A DNA stretch of 64,000 nt from Dehalococcoidia bacterium (GCA_028279505.1 JANQNP010000004.1:1-64000), one strand, 5' to 3'; numbered from the stretch's first letter, positions 1-8,247 are shown. The notes: generated from the sequence alone by a model not told the origin. Program-made: numbers and translations.

Positions 1-64
1 CGCGGTCGAGGATCTGCTGCGCCATCGGCGTGGCCGGGCGCCCTCCGATCGGAGCGTCGCTCAT
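1..64 (-). CDS. N-terminus of a further gene of the nuo operon (partial)
   Basis: The ATG at 62-64 overlaps the TGA stop of nuoD (61-63) in an ATGA arrangement, so this is the next gene of the same minus-strand operon, translationally coupled to nuoD. Only 21 codons are inside the window; the peptide begins MSDAPIGGRP and is hydrophilic. By position it is probably another NADH-quinone oxidoreductase subunit, but the visible residues do not identify which one. Confidence 0.6.
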   Translation of the reverse strand, partial: MSDAPIGGRPATPMAQQILDR

Positions 65-1164
65 CGGTCGATCTCCCCGACGACGATGTCGATCGACCCG
101 AGGGCGACCACGGCATCGGAGAGCGCCGCGCCGCGCGCCATCTCGCGCAGCAGCGACAGGTTGATCAGTGAAGGAGCGCGGATGTGGAATCGGTACGGCG
201 CCGGCCCGCCATCGGAGACCAGGTAGAACCCCAGCTCCCCACGAGGACCCTCGACCCGGCCGTAGACCTCGCCCGGCTCGGGACGCAGCGCCAGCGGGAT
301 GTCGGTCTTATGCGGCCCATCCGGGATCCCCGCGATCGCCTGGCGGAGAATCTTCACGGACTCGCGCGTCTCCGCGAGCCGCACCATGAACCGGTCGTAG
401 ACGTCCCCGGTCTGCCCGATCGGCACGTCGAAGTCCATCCGGTCGTAGACGCAGTACGGCTCCGCCTTGCGGAGGTCCCACGGCACGCCCGAGCCCCGCA
501 GAGCCGGCCCGACGAGCGACCCGTTGATCGCGTCCTCCGGCGTGATCACGCCGACGTTCCGCGTCCGCGCGACGAAGATCTCGTTCTGCGTCAGCAGCTC
601 TTCGTACTCGCCGATCCGCTCAGGTAGCTCGTCGACCAGCTCCTGGAGCGCCGGCCAGAACTCCTCCGGCGGCTCGTAGGAGACGCCACCGATCCGCATG
701 TAGTTCGTCGTCAGCCGAGCGCCGCAGGTCATCTCGAACAGATCGAGGATCTTCTCCCGCTCGCGGAACATGTACAGCAGCGGCGTCTGCCACGCCCCCG
801 CGTCGCTCACCAGCGTCCCGTTCGCCATCGCGTGGCTCGCGATCCGCTGTAGCTCCGCAAAGATCACCCGCAGGTACGAGGCGCGCTCCGGCACCTCCAC
901 CTCCGCGAGCCGCTCCGCGGCGAGACACAGCCCGAGGTTCCCCGACATCGCAGCCAGGTAGTCGGCGCGGTCGGTGAAGGGGATGTTCTGCGTGTAGGTG
1001 CGCTCCTCGGCCAGCTTCTCCATCGAGCGGTGCAGGTACCCGACGATCATGTCCAGGTCCTGGATCCGCTCGCCGTCCATCACCACGCGGATCCGGAACA
1101 CCCCGTGCGTCGACGGGTGCTGCGGCCCGATGTTGAGGACGTATGGCTCGGCCGCGGTGGTCAT
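61..1164 (-). CDS. nuoD: NADH-quinone oxidoreductase subunit D (49 kDa)
   Basis: Peripheral-arm subunit of complex I that helps form the quinone-binding pocket; acts at the inner face of the membrane. The 367-aa product has the family N-terminus (NIGPQHPSTHGVFR near residue 10) and the typical C-terminal ending SIDIVVGEIDR. I place the start at the ATG at 1164 rather than a longer upstream frame, because this ATG overlaps the nuoC stop (1161-1163) as ATGA. It is somewhat shorter than usual for the family but intact at both ends. It is cotranscribed with nuoA and nuoC upstream and at least one gene downstream. Confidence 0.96.
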   Translation of the reverse strand: MTTAAEPYVLNIGPQHPSTHGVFRIRVVMDGERIQDLDMIVGYLHRSMEKLAEERTYTQNIPFTDRADYLAAMSGNLGLCLAAERLAEVEVPERASYLRVIFAELQRIASHAMANGTLVSDAGAWQTPLLYMFREREKILDLFEMTCGARLTTNYMRIGGVSYEPPEEFWPALQELVDELPERIGEYEELLTQNEIFVARTRNVGVITPEDAINGSLVGPALRGSGVPWDLRKAEPYCVYDRMDFDVPIGQTGDVYDRFMVRLAETRESVKILRQAIAGIPDGPHKTDIPLALRPEPGEVYGRVEGPRGELGFYLVSDGGPAPYRFHIRAPSLINLSLLREMARGAALSDAVVALGSIDIVVGEIDR

Positions 1165-1754
1165 GCCGGCGCTGCCCCCGACCAATCACTCGGGACGTCC
1201 TGGTCGTCGGGCTGGATCACGTTGTCGCGGTTCAGCAGCCGGTCTGGGTTCTCCTTGTTCTCGAAGGGGAACCGGCTGAGGCCACTCGTCAGGCCGTCAC
1301 CGATCCCCATGAAGTCCTTGCGCAGCGGGTGCCCCGGGAAGCCGTCCCAGAGGAACAGCCGCCGCAGGTCCGGGTGCCCCTCGAAGTGGACGCCCATCAG
1401 GTCGAACACCTCGCGCTCCTGGAGCAGCGCACCCTTGTACACCGGGTAGCTGCTCGGCAGCGCCGGCTCGTCGTGGTCCGGGATCCGCGCCTTCACCACC
1501 ACCTGCTGGTTCAGGTCGAGCGACTGGAGGTGGTACACGATCGCGAAATGGTCGTGGTAGTCGACCCCGCAGAGGTTGCTGAGCTGCGCCGCGTCGAACT
1601 CGTCCGAGTCGTGCAGCCAGCGCAGCGCCTCGTCGACGCGAGCGTGATCGACCTCGACCCACTCATCCGTCGCCGTGGTCACGATGCCCGGGAGCGCCGC
1701 GTTCAGCGCCTCGCCGACGCGGTGCCCGTCAAGCTGCGTCGGCCCCGCCGGCAC
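1161..1754 (-). CDS. nuoC: NADH-quinone oxidoreductase subunit C (30 kDa)
   Basis: Peripheral-arm subunit that pairs with NuoD. The 197-aa product has the 30-kDa signature in its C-terminal half (DLMGVHFEGHPDLRRLF, then DGFPGHPLRKDF). It starts with GTG at 1754, directly against the TAA stop of nuoA (1755-1757), so there is no room for nuoB at its normal position. It is a separate gene, not the NuoCD fusion of enterobacteria. The last codons overlap the nuoD start. Confidence 0.95.
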   Translation of the reverse strand: MPAGPTQLDGHRVGEALNAALPGIVTTATDEWVEVDHARVDEALRWLHDSDEFDAAQLSNLCGVDYHDHFAIVYHLQSLDLNQQVVVKARIPDHDEPALPSSYPVYKGALLQEREVFDLMGVHFEGHPDLRRLFLWDGFPGHPLRKDFMGIGDGLTSGLSRFPFENKENPDRLLNRDNVIQPDDQDVPSDWSGAAPA

Positions 1755-2129
1755 TTAGCGCCACTCCAGCGCGCCGCGCCGCCAGGCGTACGCCAGCCCG
1801 AAGGCGAGGATGCCGATGAAGATGAACGACTTCGCGAGGACCTCGAGTCCCAGCTCCGCGTGGTTCACCGCCCACGGATAGAGGAACACGACCTCGACGT
1901 CGAAGATCACGAACCCCAGCGCGAACAGGTAGTAGCGCGCGTTGAACTGGCCCCAGGACCCACCCTCGGCGATCACGCCGCACTCGTAGGTCGCGTCCTT
2001 GATCGGATCGCGCCGCTCCGGGCGGATCTTGAACCGGTACAGCAGGAACGAAACGGTCAGCGGCAGCGCCGGGAAGGCGAGCGCGACCGCGAGCAGGATG
2101 ACGACTCGCCCGAACTCCTCCGGGATCAC
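1755..2129 (-). CDS. nuoA: NADH-quinone oxidoreductase subunit A
   Basis: Small membrane subunit of complex I. The 124-aa product has three hydrophobic helices and the family stretch around Y-E-C-G (residue ~50), followed by FNARYYLFALGFVIFDVEVV. The start is GTG at 2127-2129, supported by an AGGAGG Shine-Dalgarno at about 2141-2147. It is the first gene of the minus-strand nuo operon; its promoter must lie in the 2130-2618 gap it shares with the divergent acyl-CoA genes. Confidence 0.94.
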   Translation of the reverse strand: MIPEEFGRVVILLAVALAFPALPLTVSFLLYRFKIRPERRDPIKDATYECGVIAEGGSWGQFNARYYLFALGFVIFDVEVVFLYPWAVNHAELGLEVLAKSFIFIGILAFGLAYAWRRGALEWR

Positions 2130-2618
2130 TCGCTGCGGCCCTCCTGGAAGAGGCCCCAGCTACCCCCTGGACGAGTGGGGCAGCCTCCCAGTGAGTGGGA
2201 CACCGGGGCTCACGCCGAGGGAACGTAGCACGGGCTCACATGGCGTTCAATGAAATGCGAGACCGCTACGACCCATCCGCCAGACACCCGCATCCGGCCG
2301 CTCGAAACCATTCGTGCGATCCGGCACAAGCGCCCGCGACCGATCTCCGCCCGTCCGGGGCGATCTCCCCAATCGCTCCGGCACGCCAGCGTTGTTGACC
2401 CGACGATCACCACCCCGCTAGAGTGCGCCCCGGTCGCGACCTCGGCGCGAACCGGCCCCTCGGAACACCTCGCGCACCCCACGGTCGCAGGCTCCAGCAG
2501 AGGCCGGACGGTCGATCGCGGCCTCGGCCCCGCGCGAGATCGGGTCCCGAGCCACGTTCACCAGTGGGGGGCGGCGCCCCAGCCGGACGCCACCGCCCTG
2601 GATTAGAAAGGAGCGGGA
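2130..2618. promoter_or_regulatory. Divergent intergenic region between nuo operon and acyl-CoA operon
   Basis: This stretch of about 490 bases lies between two divergent operons and has no convincing gene; the short frames across it lack family features. It contains a plausible plus-strand promoter at 2395-2424 (separate entry) and the nuoA Shine-Dalgarno at its left edge. I saw no riboswitch or terminator in it. Confidence 0.5.
2395..2424 (+). promoter_or_regulatory. Candidate sigma-70-type promoter for the DUF35/thiolase operon
   Basis: TTGACC at 2395-2400 and TAGAGT at 2419-2424 are separated by 18 bases. Transcription from here would give a leader of roughly 190 bases before the GTG at 2619. 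This is a consensus match only. Confidence 0.45.
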
Positions 2619-3038
2619 GTGGCCGACTACAACAAGCCCATCCCGAGCCCGGACCCGTACGTCACGCAACCCTTCTGGGACGGTGCCAAGGAGGGGAAGC
2701 TCATGCTCCCCCGCTGCACCTCATGCAACCGGGTGCACTGGTACCCGCGCATCCTCTGCCCGCACTGCCACAGCTCCTCGATCGAATGGTTCGAGGCCAG
2801 CGGCGAGGGCTTCATCCACACCTACGCCGTGCAGAACCGCGCGTTCGGCGGCTGGGCTGACGAGACCCCCTACGCCACCGCCTACATCGACCTCGTCGAG
2901 GGCGATCGGATGTTCACGGCGCTCCGCGGCGTCGACGCCGAGAACCCCGAGTCGATCAAGATCGGCGCTCGCGTGAAGATCGAGTTCGACCAGGCCGACG
3001 AGGACACCTACGTCCCCTACTGGCGCGTCGTCGACTAG
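2619..3038 (+). CDS. Zn-ribbon/OB-fold (DUF35) acyl-CoA-associated protein, copy 1
   Basis: Members of this family partner with thiolase-like enzymes and are thought to bind the CoA part of the substrate. The 139-aa product has an N-terminal helix, a four-cysteine zinc ribbon (CTSCNRVHWYPRILCPHC, residues about 33-50) and an OB fold behind it. The start is GTG at 2619 with AGGAG about 7 bases upstream; copy 2 starts with ATG at the equivalent place. The thiolase gene follows after a 105-base spacer with a stem-loop. In Ltp2-ChsH2-type systems such pairs are retro-aldolases; the substrate here is unknown. Confidence 0.88.
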   Translation: MADYNKPIPSPDPYVTQPFWDGAKEGKLMLPRCTSCNRVHWYPRILCPHCHSSSIEWFEASGEGFIHTYAVQNRAFGGWADETPYATAYIDLVEGDRMFTALRGVDAENPESIKIGARVKIEFDQADEDTYVPYWRVVD

Positions 3039-3077
3039 CAGACTGCCGAGACCAACGACCCACGAGGCACATCGACA

Positions 3078-3118
3078 CCTCGAGGGCCGTCATCGCCCCA
3101 GCACCCGCGGCCCTGAGG
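3078..3118 (+). other. Stem-loop in the DUF35-thiolase spacer of copy 1
   Basis: AGGGCCG at 3083-3089 pairs with CGGCCCT at 3108-3114, and CCTC (3078-3081) extends the stem by pairing with GAGG (3115-3118) past a single-base bulge. No T-run follows, so it looks like an mRNA processing or stability element or a weak attenuator, not a standard terminator. The second cassette has no counterpart. Confidence 0.45.
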
Positions 3119-3143
3119 CGCGCGGGCGACCAAGGAGCAGCCA

Positions 3144-4355
3144 ATGCCCAGCAACCCGTCCATGAGCGCCGCCATCGTCGCGGCGGCCGAGTCCGACAAG
3201 ATCGGATACATCGAAGAGGGCACCACCGCCCTCAACCTCCACATCGAGGCCATTCGAAACGTCTGCGCCGAAGCCGGCATCTCCCCGACGGAGATCGAAG
3301 GCGTCTTCGCCACCAACCACGCGAACATGCTCGCCGAGTACCTCGGGATCCACCCGAAGTACATCGACACCACCAGCGTCGGTGGCTGCTCGTTCCAGAT
3401 GCACGTCCACCACGCCCTCGCCGCGATCAACGCCGGCGTCATCGACATCGCCGTCGTCAGCCACGGCGAGGCCGGCTTCTCCGCTCGCAAGAACCAGGGC
3501 AACGGCACGCTCCGCGGCGGCGGTGGCGACCCGTGGACCCCGGCCGCCCAGTTCGGCGGCGGCCCCTACGGCGCCTGGGGCCCGCCCTCCTACTACGCGC
3601 ACGCCCTCACCCGGCACATGCACCAGTGGGGCTCGACGAAGGAAGACTTCGCCAACATCGCCGTCGTCACGCGTGAGTGGGCCGGCCTCAACCCGCGCGC
3701 GGTCATGCACTCCAAGGAGACGAACAAGTTCGGTGGGCCGATCACCGTCCAGGACGTCCTCGACTCCCGGATGATCGTCTGGCCGCTGAACCTGCTCGAC
3801 ATCTGCCTCGTCACCGACCACGGCGGTGCGGTCCTGCTCGCCTCCGCCGAGAAGGCGCGCTCGTTCAAGACACCACCGGTCTGGATTGCCGGCGCCGGCG
3901 AGAACCAGAGCCACGCCGACATGCTCGAGATGGACGACTTCACCGCCACCTCCGCCCACGCCTCCAGCGAGGCCGCCTACCGCATGGCCGGTATGGGCCC
4001 GGGCGACATGGAAATGGCGATGATCTACGACTCGTTCACCGTCACCGCCGGCATCACCGCCGAGATGCTCGGCCTCACCCCTCGAGGTGAAGGCCCGAGT
4101 CTGTGGGCCGACGGCAACGCCAGCCCGGGCGGCAAGTTCCCCGTGAACACCAACGGCGGCGGCCTCTCGTTCAGCCACTCCGGCATGTACGGGATGATGC
4201 TGCTCATCGAGGCGTATCGACAGCTCTCCGGCACCGCCGAGGACGGCGTCCACGGCATCGAGGGCAAGCAGACGAGCGCTCAGTCGGCCGTCGTCAACGG
4301 CACCGGCGGACTGCTCTCCGTCACCGGCACGCTGGTCCTGACCTCAGACGTCTAG
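3144..4355 (+). CDS. SCP-x type thiolase-like protein, copy 1
   Basis: A 403-aa thiolase-superfamily protein of the group that works with DUF35 partners. It has the nucleophile-type Cys in VGGCSFQMH (Cys82), a YDSFT motif (Tyr295) and a C-terminal N-x-GG...SHSGMYG block (His345, Tyr349). The final thiolase C-x-G motif is not evident; the end reads NGTGGLLSVTGTLVL. This suggests it may be an aldolase or acyl-transfer enzyme and not a classical beta-ketothiolase. AAGGAG lies just before the ATG. It is 92% identical to copy 2, with differences concentrated at residues 120-196. Confidence 0.88.
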   Translation: MPSNPSMSAAIVAAAESDKIGYIEEGTTALNLHIEAIRNVCAEAGISPTEIEGVFATNHANMLAEYLGIHPKYIDTTSVGGCSFQMHVHHALAAINAGVIDIAVVSHGEAGFSARKNQGNGTLRGGGGDPWTPAAQFGGGPYGAWGPPSYYAHALTRHMHQWGSTKEDFANIAVVTREWAGLNPRAVMHSKETNKFGGPITVQDVLDSRMIVWPLNLLDICLVTDHGGAVLLASAEKARSFKTPPVWIAGAGENQSHADMLEMDDFTATSAHASSEAAYRMAGMGPGDMEMAMIYDSFTVTAGITAEMLGLTPRGEGPSLWADGNASPGGKFPVNTNGGGLSFSHSGMYGMMLLIEAYRQLSGTAEDGVHGIEGKQTSAQSAVVNGTGGLLSVTGTLVLTSDV

Positions 4356-4377
4356 CCAGCTAGGAAATCGAAACAGC

Positions 4378-4395
4378 GGTGCTCCCCTGAGCACC
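4378..4395 (+). other. Short hairpin between the two cassettes
   Basis: GGTGCTC (4378-4384) and GAGCACC (4389-4395) form a perfect 7-bp stem with a 4-base loop, 23 bases after the first thiolase stop. No T-run follows, so readthrough into the second cassette is likely. Confidence 0.4.
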
Positions 4396-4420
4396 AGAAT
4401 CGGTTGAGAAAGGAACGGGA

Positions 4421-4840
4421 ATGGCGGACTACAACAAGCCGATCCCCAGCCCAGACCCCTACGTCACGCAGCCCTTCTGGGACGGCGCCAAGGAGGGGAA
4501 GCTCATGCTCCCCCGTTGCACCTCCTGTAACCGCGTGCACTGGTATCCGCGGATCCTCTGCCCGCACTGCCACAGCTCCTCGATCGAGTGGTTCGAGGCC
4601 AGCGGCGAGGGCTTCATCCACACCTACGCCGTCCAGAACCGCGCGTTCGGCGGCTGGGCCGACGAGACCCCCTACGCCACCGCCTACATCGACCTCAAGG
4701 AGGGCGACCGCATGTTCACCGCGCTGCGCGGTGTCGACGCGGAGAACCCCGAGTCGATCAAGATCGGCGCGAAGGTGAAGATCGAGTTCGACCAGGCCGA
4801 CGAGGACACCTACGTCCCCTACTGGCGCGTCGTCGAATAG
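4421..4840 (+). CDS. Zn-ribbon/OB-fold (DUF35) acyl-CoA-associated protein, copy 2
   Basis: This 139-aa protein differs from copy 1 only at three positions (V to K within DLxEGD, R to K, and D to E at the last residue), all conservative or surface-like. The zinc-ribbon cysteines are unchanged. It starts with ATG after AAAGGAACGGGA, where copy 1 has GTG, so translation rates may differ. The partner thiolase follows after only 15 bases with its own GGAGGA Shine-Dalgarno. Such strong conservation suggests recent duplication or gene conversion; the biochemical role is inferred from the family. Confidence 0.88.
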   Translation: MADYNKPIPSPDPYVTQPFWDGAKEGKLMLPRCTSCNRVHWYPRILCPHCHSSSIEWFEASGEGFIHTYAVQNRAFGGWADETPYATAYIDLKEGDRMFTALRGVDAENPESIKIGAKVKIEFDQADEDTYVPYWRVVE

Positions 4841-4855
4841 GCCCGGAGGAACAAC

Positions 4856-6067
4856 ATGCCTAGCAACCCCTCCATGAGCGCCGCCATCGTCGCGGCCGCC
4901 GAATCAGACCAGATCGGCTACATCGAGGAGGGCACCACCGCCCTCAACCTCCACATCGAGGCGATCCGGAACGTCTGCGCTGAGGCCGGTATCTCCCCCG
5001 CGGAGATCGAAGGCATCTTCGCGACCAACCACGCGAACATGCTCGCCGAGTACCTCGGGATCCACCCGAAGTACATCGACACGACGGCCGTCGGTGGCTG
5101 CTCCTTCCAGATGCACGTCCACCACGCGATGGCAGCGATCAACGCCGGCATCATCGACATCGCGGTCGTCAGCCACGGCGAAGCGGGCTACTCCGCCCGC
5201 AAGAACCAGGGCAAGGGCACCCTCCGCGGTGGCGGTGGCGACCCCTGGCTCCCTTCCGCCCAGTTCGGCGGCGGCATCTACGGCAACTGGGGCGCGCCGT
5301 CCAACTACGCGCACGCCCTCACCCGTCACATGCACCAGTGGGGCTCCACCAAGGAGGACTTCGCGAACATCGCCGTCGCGACGCGCGAGTGGGCGACGCT
5401 CAACCCGCGTGCCGTCATGCACTCGAAGGACACCCACCCGGCCGGTGGCCCCATCACCGTCCAGGACGTCCTCGACTCGAGGATGATCGTCTGGCCGCTG
5501 AACCTGCTCGACATCTGCCTGGTCACCGACCACGGCGGCGCCGTGCTCGTCGCCTCGGCCGAGAAGGCGCGCTCATTCAAGACCTCGCCGGTCTGGATCG
5601 CCGGCGCTGGTGAAAACCAGAGCCACCAGGACATGCTCGAGATGGGTGACTTCACCGCCACCTCCGCGCTCGCCTCGGGAGAGCAGGCCTACCGCATGGC
5701 CGGCATGGGCCCCGGCGACATGGAAATGGCGATGATCTACGACTCGTTCACCGTCACCGCGGGGATCACCGCCGAGATGCTCGGGCTGACCCCTCGAGGC
5801 GAGGGCCCCTCGCTGTGGGCGGACGGCAACGCCAGCCCCGGCGGCAAGTTCCCGGTGAACACCAACGGCGGCGGCCTCTCGTTCAGCCACTCCGGCATGT
5901 ACGGGATGATGCTGCTCATCGAGGCCTATCGACAGCTCTCCGGCACCGCCGAGGACGGCGTCCACGGCCTCCCCGGCAAGCAGACGAGCGCTCAGTCGGC
6001 GATCGTCAACGGCACCGGCGGCAGCCTGTCGGTCACCGGCACCCTGGTCCTGACGGCTGACGTCTAG
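4856..6067 (+). CDS. SCP-x type thiolase-like protein, copy 2
   Basis: This 403-aa paralogue keeps Cys82, Tyr295, His345 and Tyr349 of copy 1, and residues 282-371 are identical in the two proteins. Six changes fall within residues 132-150 (T132L, A134S, P141I, A144N, P147A, Y150N) and four more at 192-196, the region most likely to shape the acyl pocket. The pattern suggests two isoenzymes for related substrates, which is inference. The gene is tightly coupled to DUF35 copy 2 and is followed by a terminator-like hairpin at 6093. Confidence 0.88.
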   Translation: MPSNPSMSAAIVAAAESDQIGYIEEGTTALNLHIEAIRNVCAEAGISPAEIEGIFATNHANMLAEYLGIHPKYIDTTAVGGCSFQMHVHHAMAAINAGIIDIAVVSHGEAGYSARKNQGKGTLRGGGGDPWLPSAQFGGGIYGNWGAPSNYAHALTRHMHQWGSTKEDFANIAVATREWATLNPRAVMHSKDTHPAGGPITVQDVLDSRMIVWPLNLLDICLVTDHGGAVLVASAEKARSFKTSPVWIAGAGENQSHQDMLEMGDFTATSALASGEQAYRMAGMGPGDMEMAMIYDSFTVTAGITAEMLGLTPRGEGPSLWADGNASPGGKFPVNTNGGGLSFSHSGMYGMMLLIEAYRQLSGTAEDGVHGLPGKQTSAQSAIVNGTGGSLSVTGTLVLTADV

Positions 6068-6092
6068 GGACCGAGACTGGTACGAATCGAGG

Positions 6093-6120
6093 CGGGGGCG
6101 GCGACGGTCGCCCCCGTTTC
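6093..6120 (+). terminator. Rho-independent-type terminator after the second thiolase
   Basis: CGGGGGCG (6093-6100) pairs with CGCCCCCG (6109-6116) over an 8-base loop and is followed by TTTC. It lies 26 bases after the thiolase stop and before the PHP gene. Confidence 0.6.
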
Positions 6121-6157
6121 GCGTTCCAGTCGTGCTGAGAACGGACGCCCACCTCGG

Positions 6158-6922
6158 ATGTTGATCGACCTCCACACGCACACCAAGCCACGGTCGTGGG
6201 ACTCGTTCATCACGCCCGACGAGATGGTCGATCTCGCGAAGGAGTCCGGCCTCGACGCCTTCGTCCTCTCGGAACACGACTGGGCGTGGGAAGCTGACGA
6301 GGTCGCCGACCTCCAGCGGCGCCACGAGTTCACCGTCATCCGCGCCATGGAGATCAACACCGAGGATGGCCACATCCTCGTCTTCGGCATGCACGAGTAC
6401 AAGTTCGGCATGCACCGCAGCCACGAGCTCGCCGGCTTCGTCGAGGAGGCCGGCGGCGTCATGATCGCCGCCCACCCCTACCGTCGTCAGATGCCTTGGA
6501 AACCCGACGACGAGGCCGAGTACGCCGACGCCCTCGTCCGCGCCACCCGCAACCCCGCCTACCGCTTCATCACCGCCGTCGAGGTCCTCAACGGCCGCGG
6601 CTCGATCCCCGAGAACGAGTTCTCCATCCGCGTCTGCGAGGAATTGGCCCTCCCCGCGACCGCCGCCACCGACACCCACCAGCACGACGAGAAGGACCAG
6701 CAGGCCGGCCGCGCTGCCACCTACTTCGAAGCCGACATCAAGAACGAGGCCGACCTGATCGCCGCCCTCCGCTCCGGTCGCTACTGGCCGCTCGACCTCA
6801 CCAAGGGCAAGCTCACCACCAACCCCATCTACTACGACGTCCCTAGCGACGTCGAAGCCCGCTGGCAAGCCACCGCCGAGGCCCGGCGCGCCCTCCTCGA
6901 GGCCGCCGCTAGCGGCGACTGA
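6158..6922 (+). CDS. PHP-domain metal-dependent phosphoesterase-like protein
   Basis: A 254-aa protein with the polymerase-and-histidinol-phosphatase fold. Visible metal ligands are LHTHT (residues 5-9), SEHDW, an EIN motif, AAHP and ATDTHQHD, matching the ordered metal-binding motifs of the family. No DNA polymerase module is attached. Members hydrolyse phosphate mono- or diesters of small molecules or nucleotides; the substrate cannot be told. It lies between the thiolase cassettes and the dehydrogenase pair in the same direction, but the 6093 hairpin suggests its own or reduced transcription. Confidence 0.8.
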   Translation: MLIDLHTHTKPRSWDSFITPDEMVDLAKESGLDAFVLSEHDWAWEADEVADLQRRHEFTVIRAMEINTEDGHILVFGMHEYKFGMHRSHELAGFVEEAGGVMIAAHPYRRQMPWKPDDEAEYADALVRATRNPAYRFITAVEVLNGRGSIPENEFSIRVCEELALPATAATDTHQHDEKDQQAGRAATYFEADIKNEADLIAALRSGRYWPLDLTKGKLTTNPIYYDVPSDVEARWQATAEARRALLEAAASGD

Positions 6923-7272
6923 CCCTCCCCATCTCGCGATTCGAGCCCCGCCTCGGCCCCGGCGTGCCTCGTCTGTCCGGCCTGTCATTGACAGTGAATC
7001 CGGGCCGCCGCTATCGTCAGCCCGGCCGTGCGGCGGCGCGGCGTATTCAGTATCCGCAGCGGCATTTCACTCGCATCGAGGAGATAGCCGCCCGAGCGGA
7101 ACGAGGCTTGATCTGTCCCCACTCGTCACCAACACCTCACGCGTGCGGACAGCGCAATTCGTCGGTTGTGCAGGTGGTCGGGCTCCCGCTCGGCATGCCG
7201 ACTGAGATCGACGACCACCCAGCGGTCAGCGAGACGCGCCATGCGGTCTCGTGACTCAGGAAGGACAACCAG
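6923..7272 (+). promoter_or_regulatory. Intergenic region upstream of the dehydrogenase pair
   Basis: This gap of 350 bases has no supportable gene. It contains a promoter-like pair, TTGACA at 6988-6993 and TATCGT at 7012-7017 with an 18-base spacer, which would leave a leader of about 250 bases before the gene at 7273. AGGAAGGA at about 7259 is the ribosome binding site of that gene. Confidence 0.45.
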
Positions 7273-8247
7273 ATGGGCGTTCTGGACGGCAAGGTAGCCG
7301 TCGTCACCGGATCCGGCCGAGGTATCGGTCGGGGCATCGCCATGCTCTACGCGGCCGAAGGCGCGAAGGTCATCGTCAATGACCCCGGCGTCGCGGTCGA
7401 CGGCTCCGGCCACGACGAGGGGCCAGCGGCCCAGGTGGTGAACGAGATCAAGGAAGCCGGCGGCGAAGCCTCGGCCAACTTCGACTCGGTCGCCAAGTTC
7501 TCCGGCGGCGAGAACATGGTCAAGCAGGCCGTGGACACCTACGGGCGCATCGACATCGTCGTCAACGTCGCCGGCATCCTCCGCGACCGCATGGTCTTCA
7601 ACATGACCCACCAGGAGTGGGACGACGTGATCGCCGTCCACCTGAAGGGCCACTACAACACCATCAAGCCCGCGTCCGTGCTCATGCGTCAGCAGCGCTA
7701 CGGCCGCATCATCAACTTCAGCTCCAGCTCCGGCCTGATCGGCAACACCGGCCAGGTCAACTACGGTGCCGCCAAGGCCGGCATCGGCGGCCTCACACGC
7801 GGCGTCGCGCGCGACCTCGGTCGCTACGGCATCACCGTGAACTCCATCTCGCCGGGCGCCGCCACGAGGATGACCGCCACGGTCCCGGACGCCGCGCGCG
7901 ACCTCCGCGCCCAGGCCGGTGTCTCCGGCGCCGCCAGCAACGCCCCCGTCCAGGAGAGCGCCTTCTTGCGCCGCGACCCGGACGACGTCGCGCCCATGGC
8001 CGCGTTCCTCGCCTCCGATGACGCCTGGAACATCAACGGCCAGATCTTCTACGTGAACGGCAGCCGCGTCGGCCTCACGAACCACCCGGTTCCCGAGGAT
8101 GGCGTCTTCAAGCCCGGCCTCTGGACCATGCCGGAGCTCGACGACGCCGTGCACAACGTCCTTCTCAAGGACAAGAAGAACCCCGCGCCTCCGCGCGAAG
8201 ACGTCGAGGTCCCCGGCCGCGACGTCGACGCGAAGTCTCTGGCGTAG
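7273..8247 (+). CDS. Short-chain dehydrogenase/reductase, MFE-2-like, copy 1
   Basis: A 324-aa NAD(P)-dependent SDR. It has the Rossmann motif TGSGRGIG (residues 12-19), an NVAGILRD stretch, the catalytic Ser in NFSSSSG and the YGAAK catalytic pair. The insertion around VNDPGVAVDGSGHDEGPA resembles the dehydrogenase unit of the peroxisomal multifunctional enzyme type 2, which oxidises 3-hydroxyacyl-CoA. A C-terminal extension of about 70 residues follows the fold. Its role with the nearby thiolases in acyl-CoA breakdown is inferred. It forms an operon with the paralogue 27 bases downstream. Confidence 0.88.
   Translation: MGVLDGKVAVVTGSGRGIGRGIAMLYAAEGAKVIVNDPGVAVDGSGHDEGPAAQVVNEIKEAGGEASANFDSVAKFSGGENMVKQAVDTYGRIDIVVNVAGILRDRMVFNMTHQEWDDVIAVHLKGHYNTIKPASVLMRQQRYGRIINFSSSSGLIGNTGQVNYGAAKAGIGGLTRGVARDLGRYGITVNSISPGAATRMTATVPDAARDLRAQAGVSGAASNAPVQESAFLRRDPDDVAPMAAFLASDDAWNINGQIFYVNGSRVGLTNHPVPEDGVFKPGLWTMPELDDAVHNVLLKDKKNPAPPREDVEVPGRDVDAKSLA

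Larger units (their letters stand above)
2605..6067 (+). repeat. Tandem duplication of a two-gene DUF35-thiolase cassette
   Basis: The segment 2605-4355 (leader, DUF35 gene, thiolase gene) is repeated at 4407-6067. The similarity begins in the Shine-Dalgarno leader (AGAAAGGA at 2605 and at 4407). The two DUF35 proteins differ at 3 of 139 residues and the thiolases at 32 of 403 by direct comparison. The spacer between the two genes is not shared: 105 bases in the first copy, 15 in the second. Confidence 0.95.

Noticed and set aside
5573..6988. A 471-aa open frame on the minus strand
   Set aside because: Antisense of the second thiolase and PHP genes, with low-complexity Gly/Val/Asp content and no family features.
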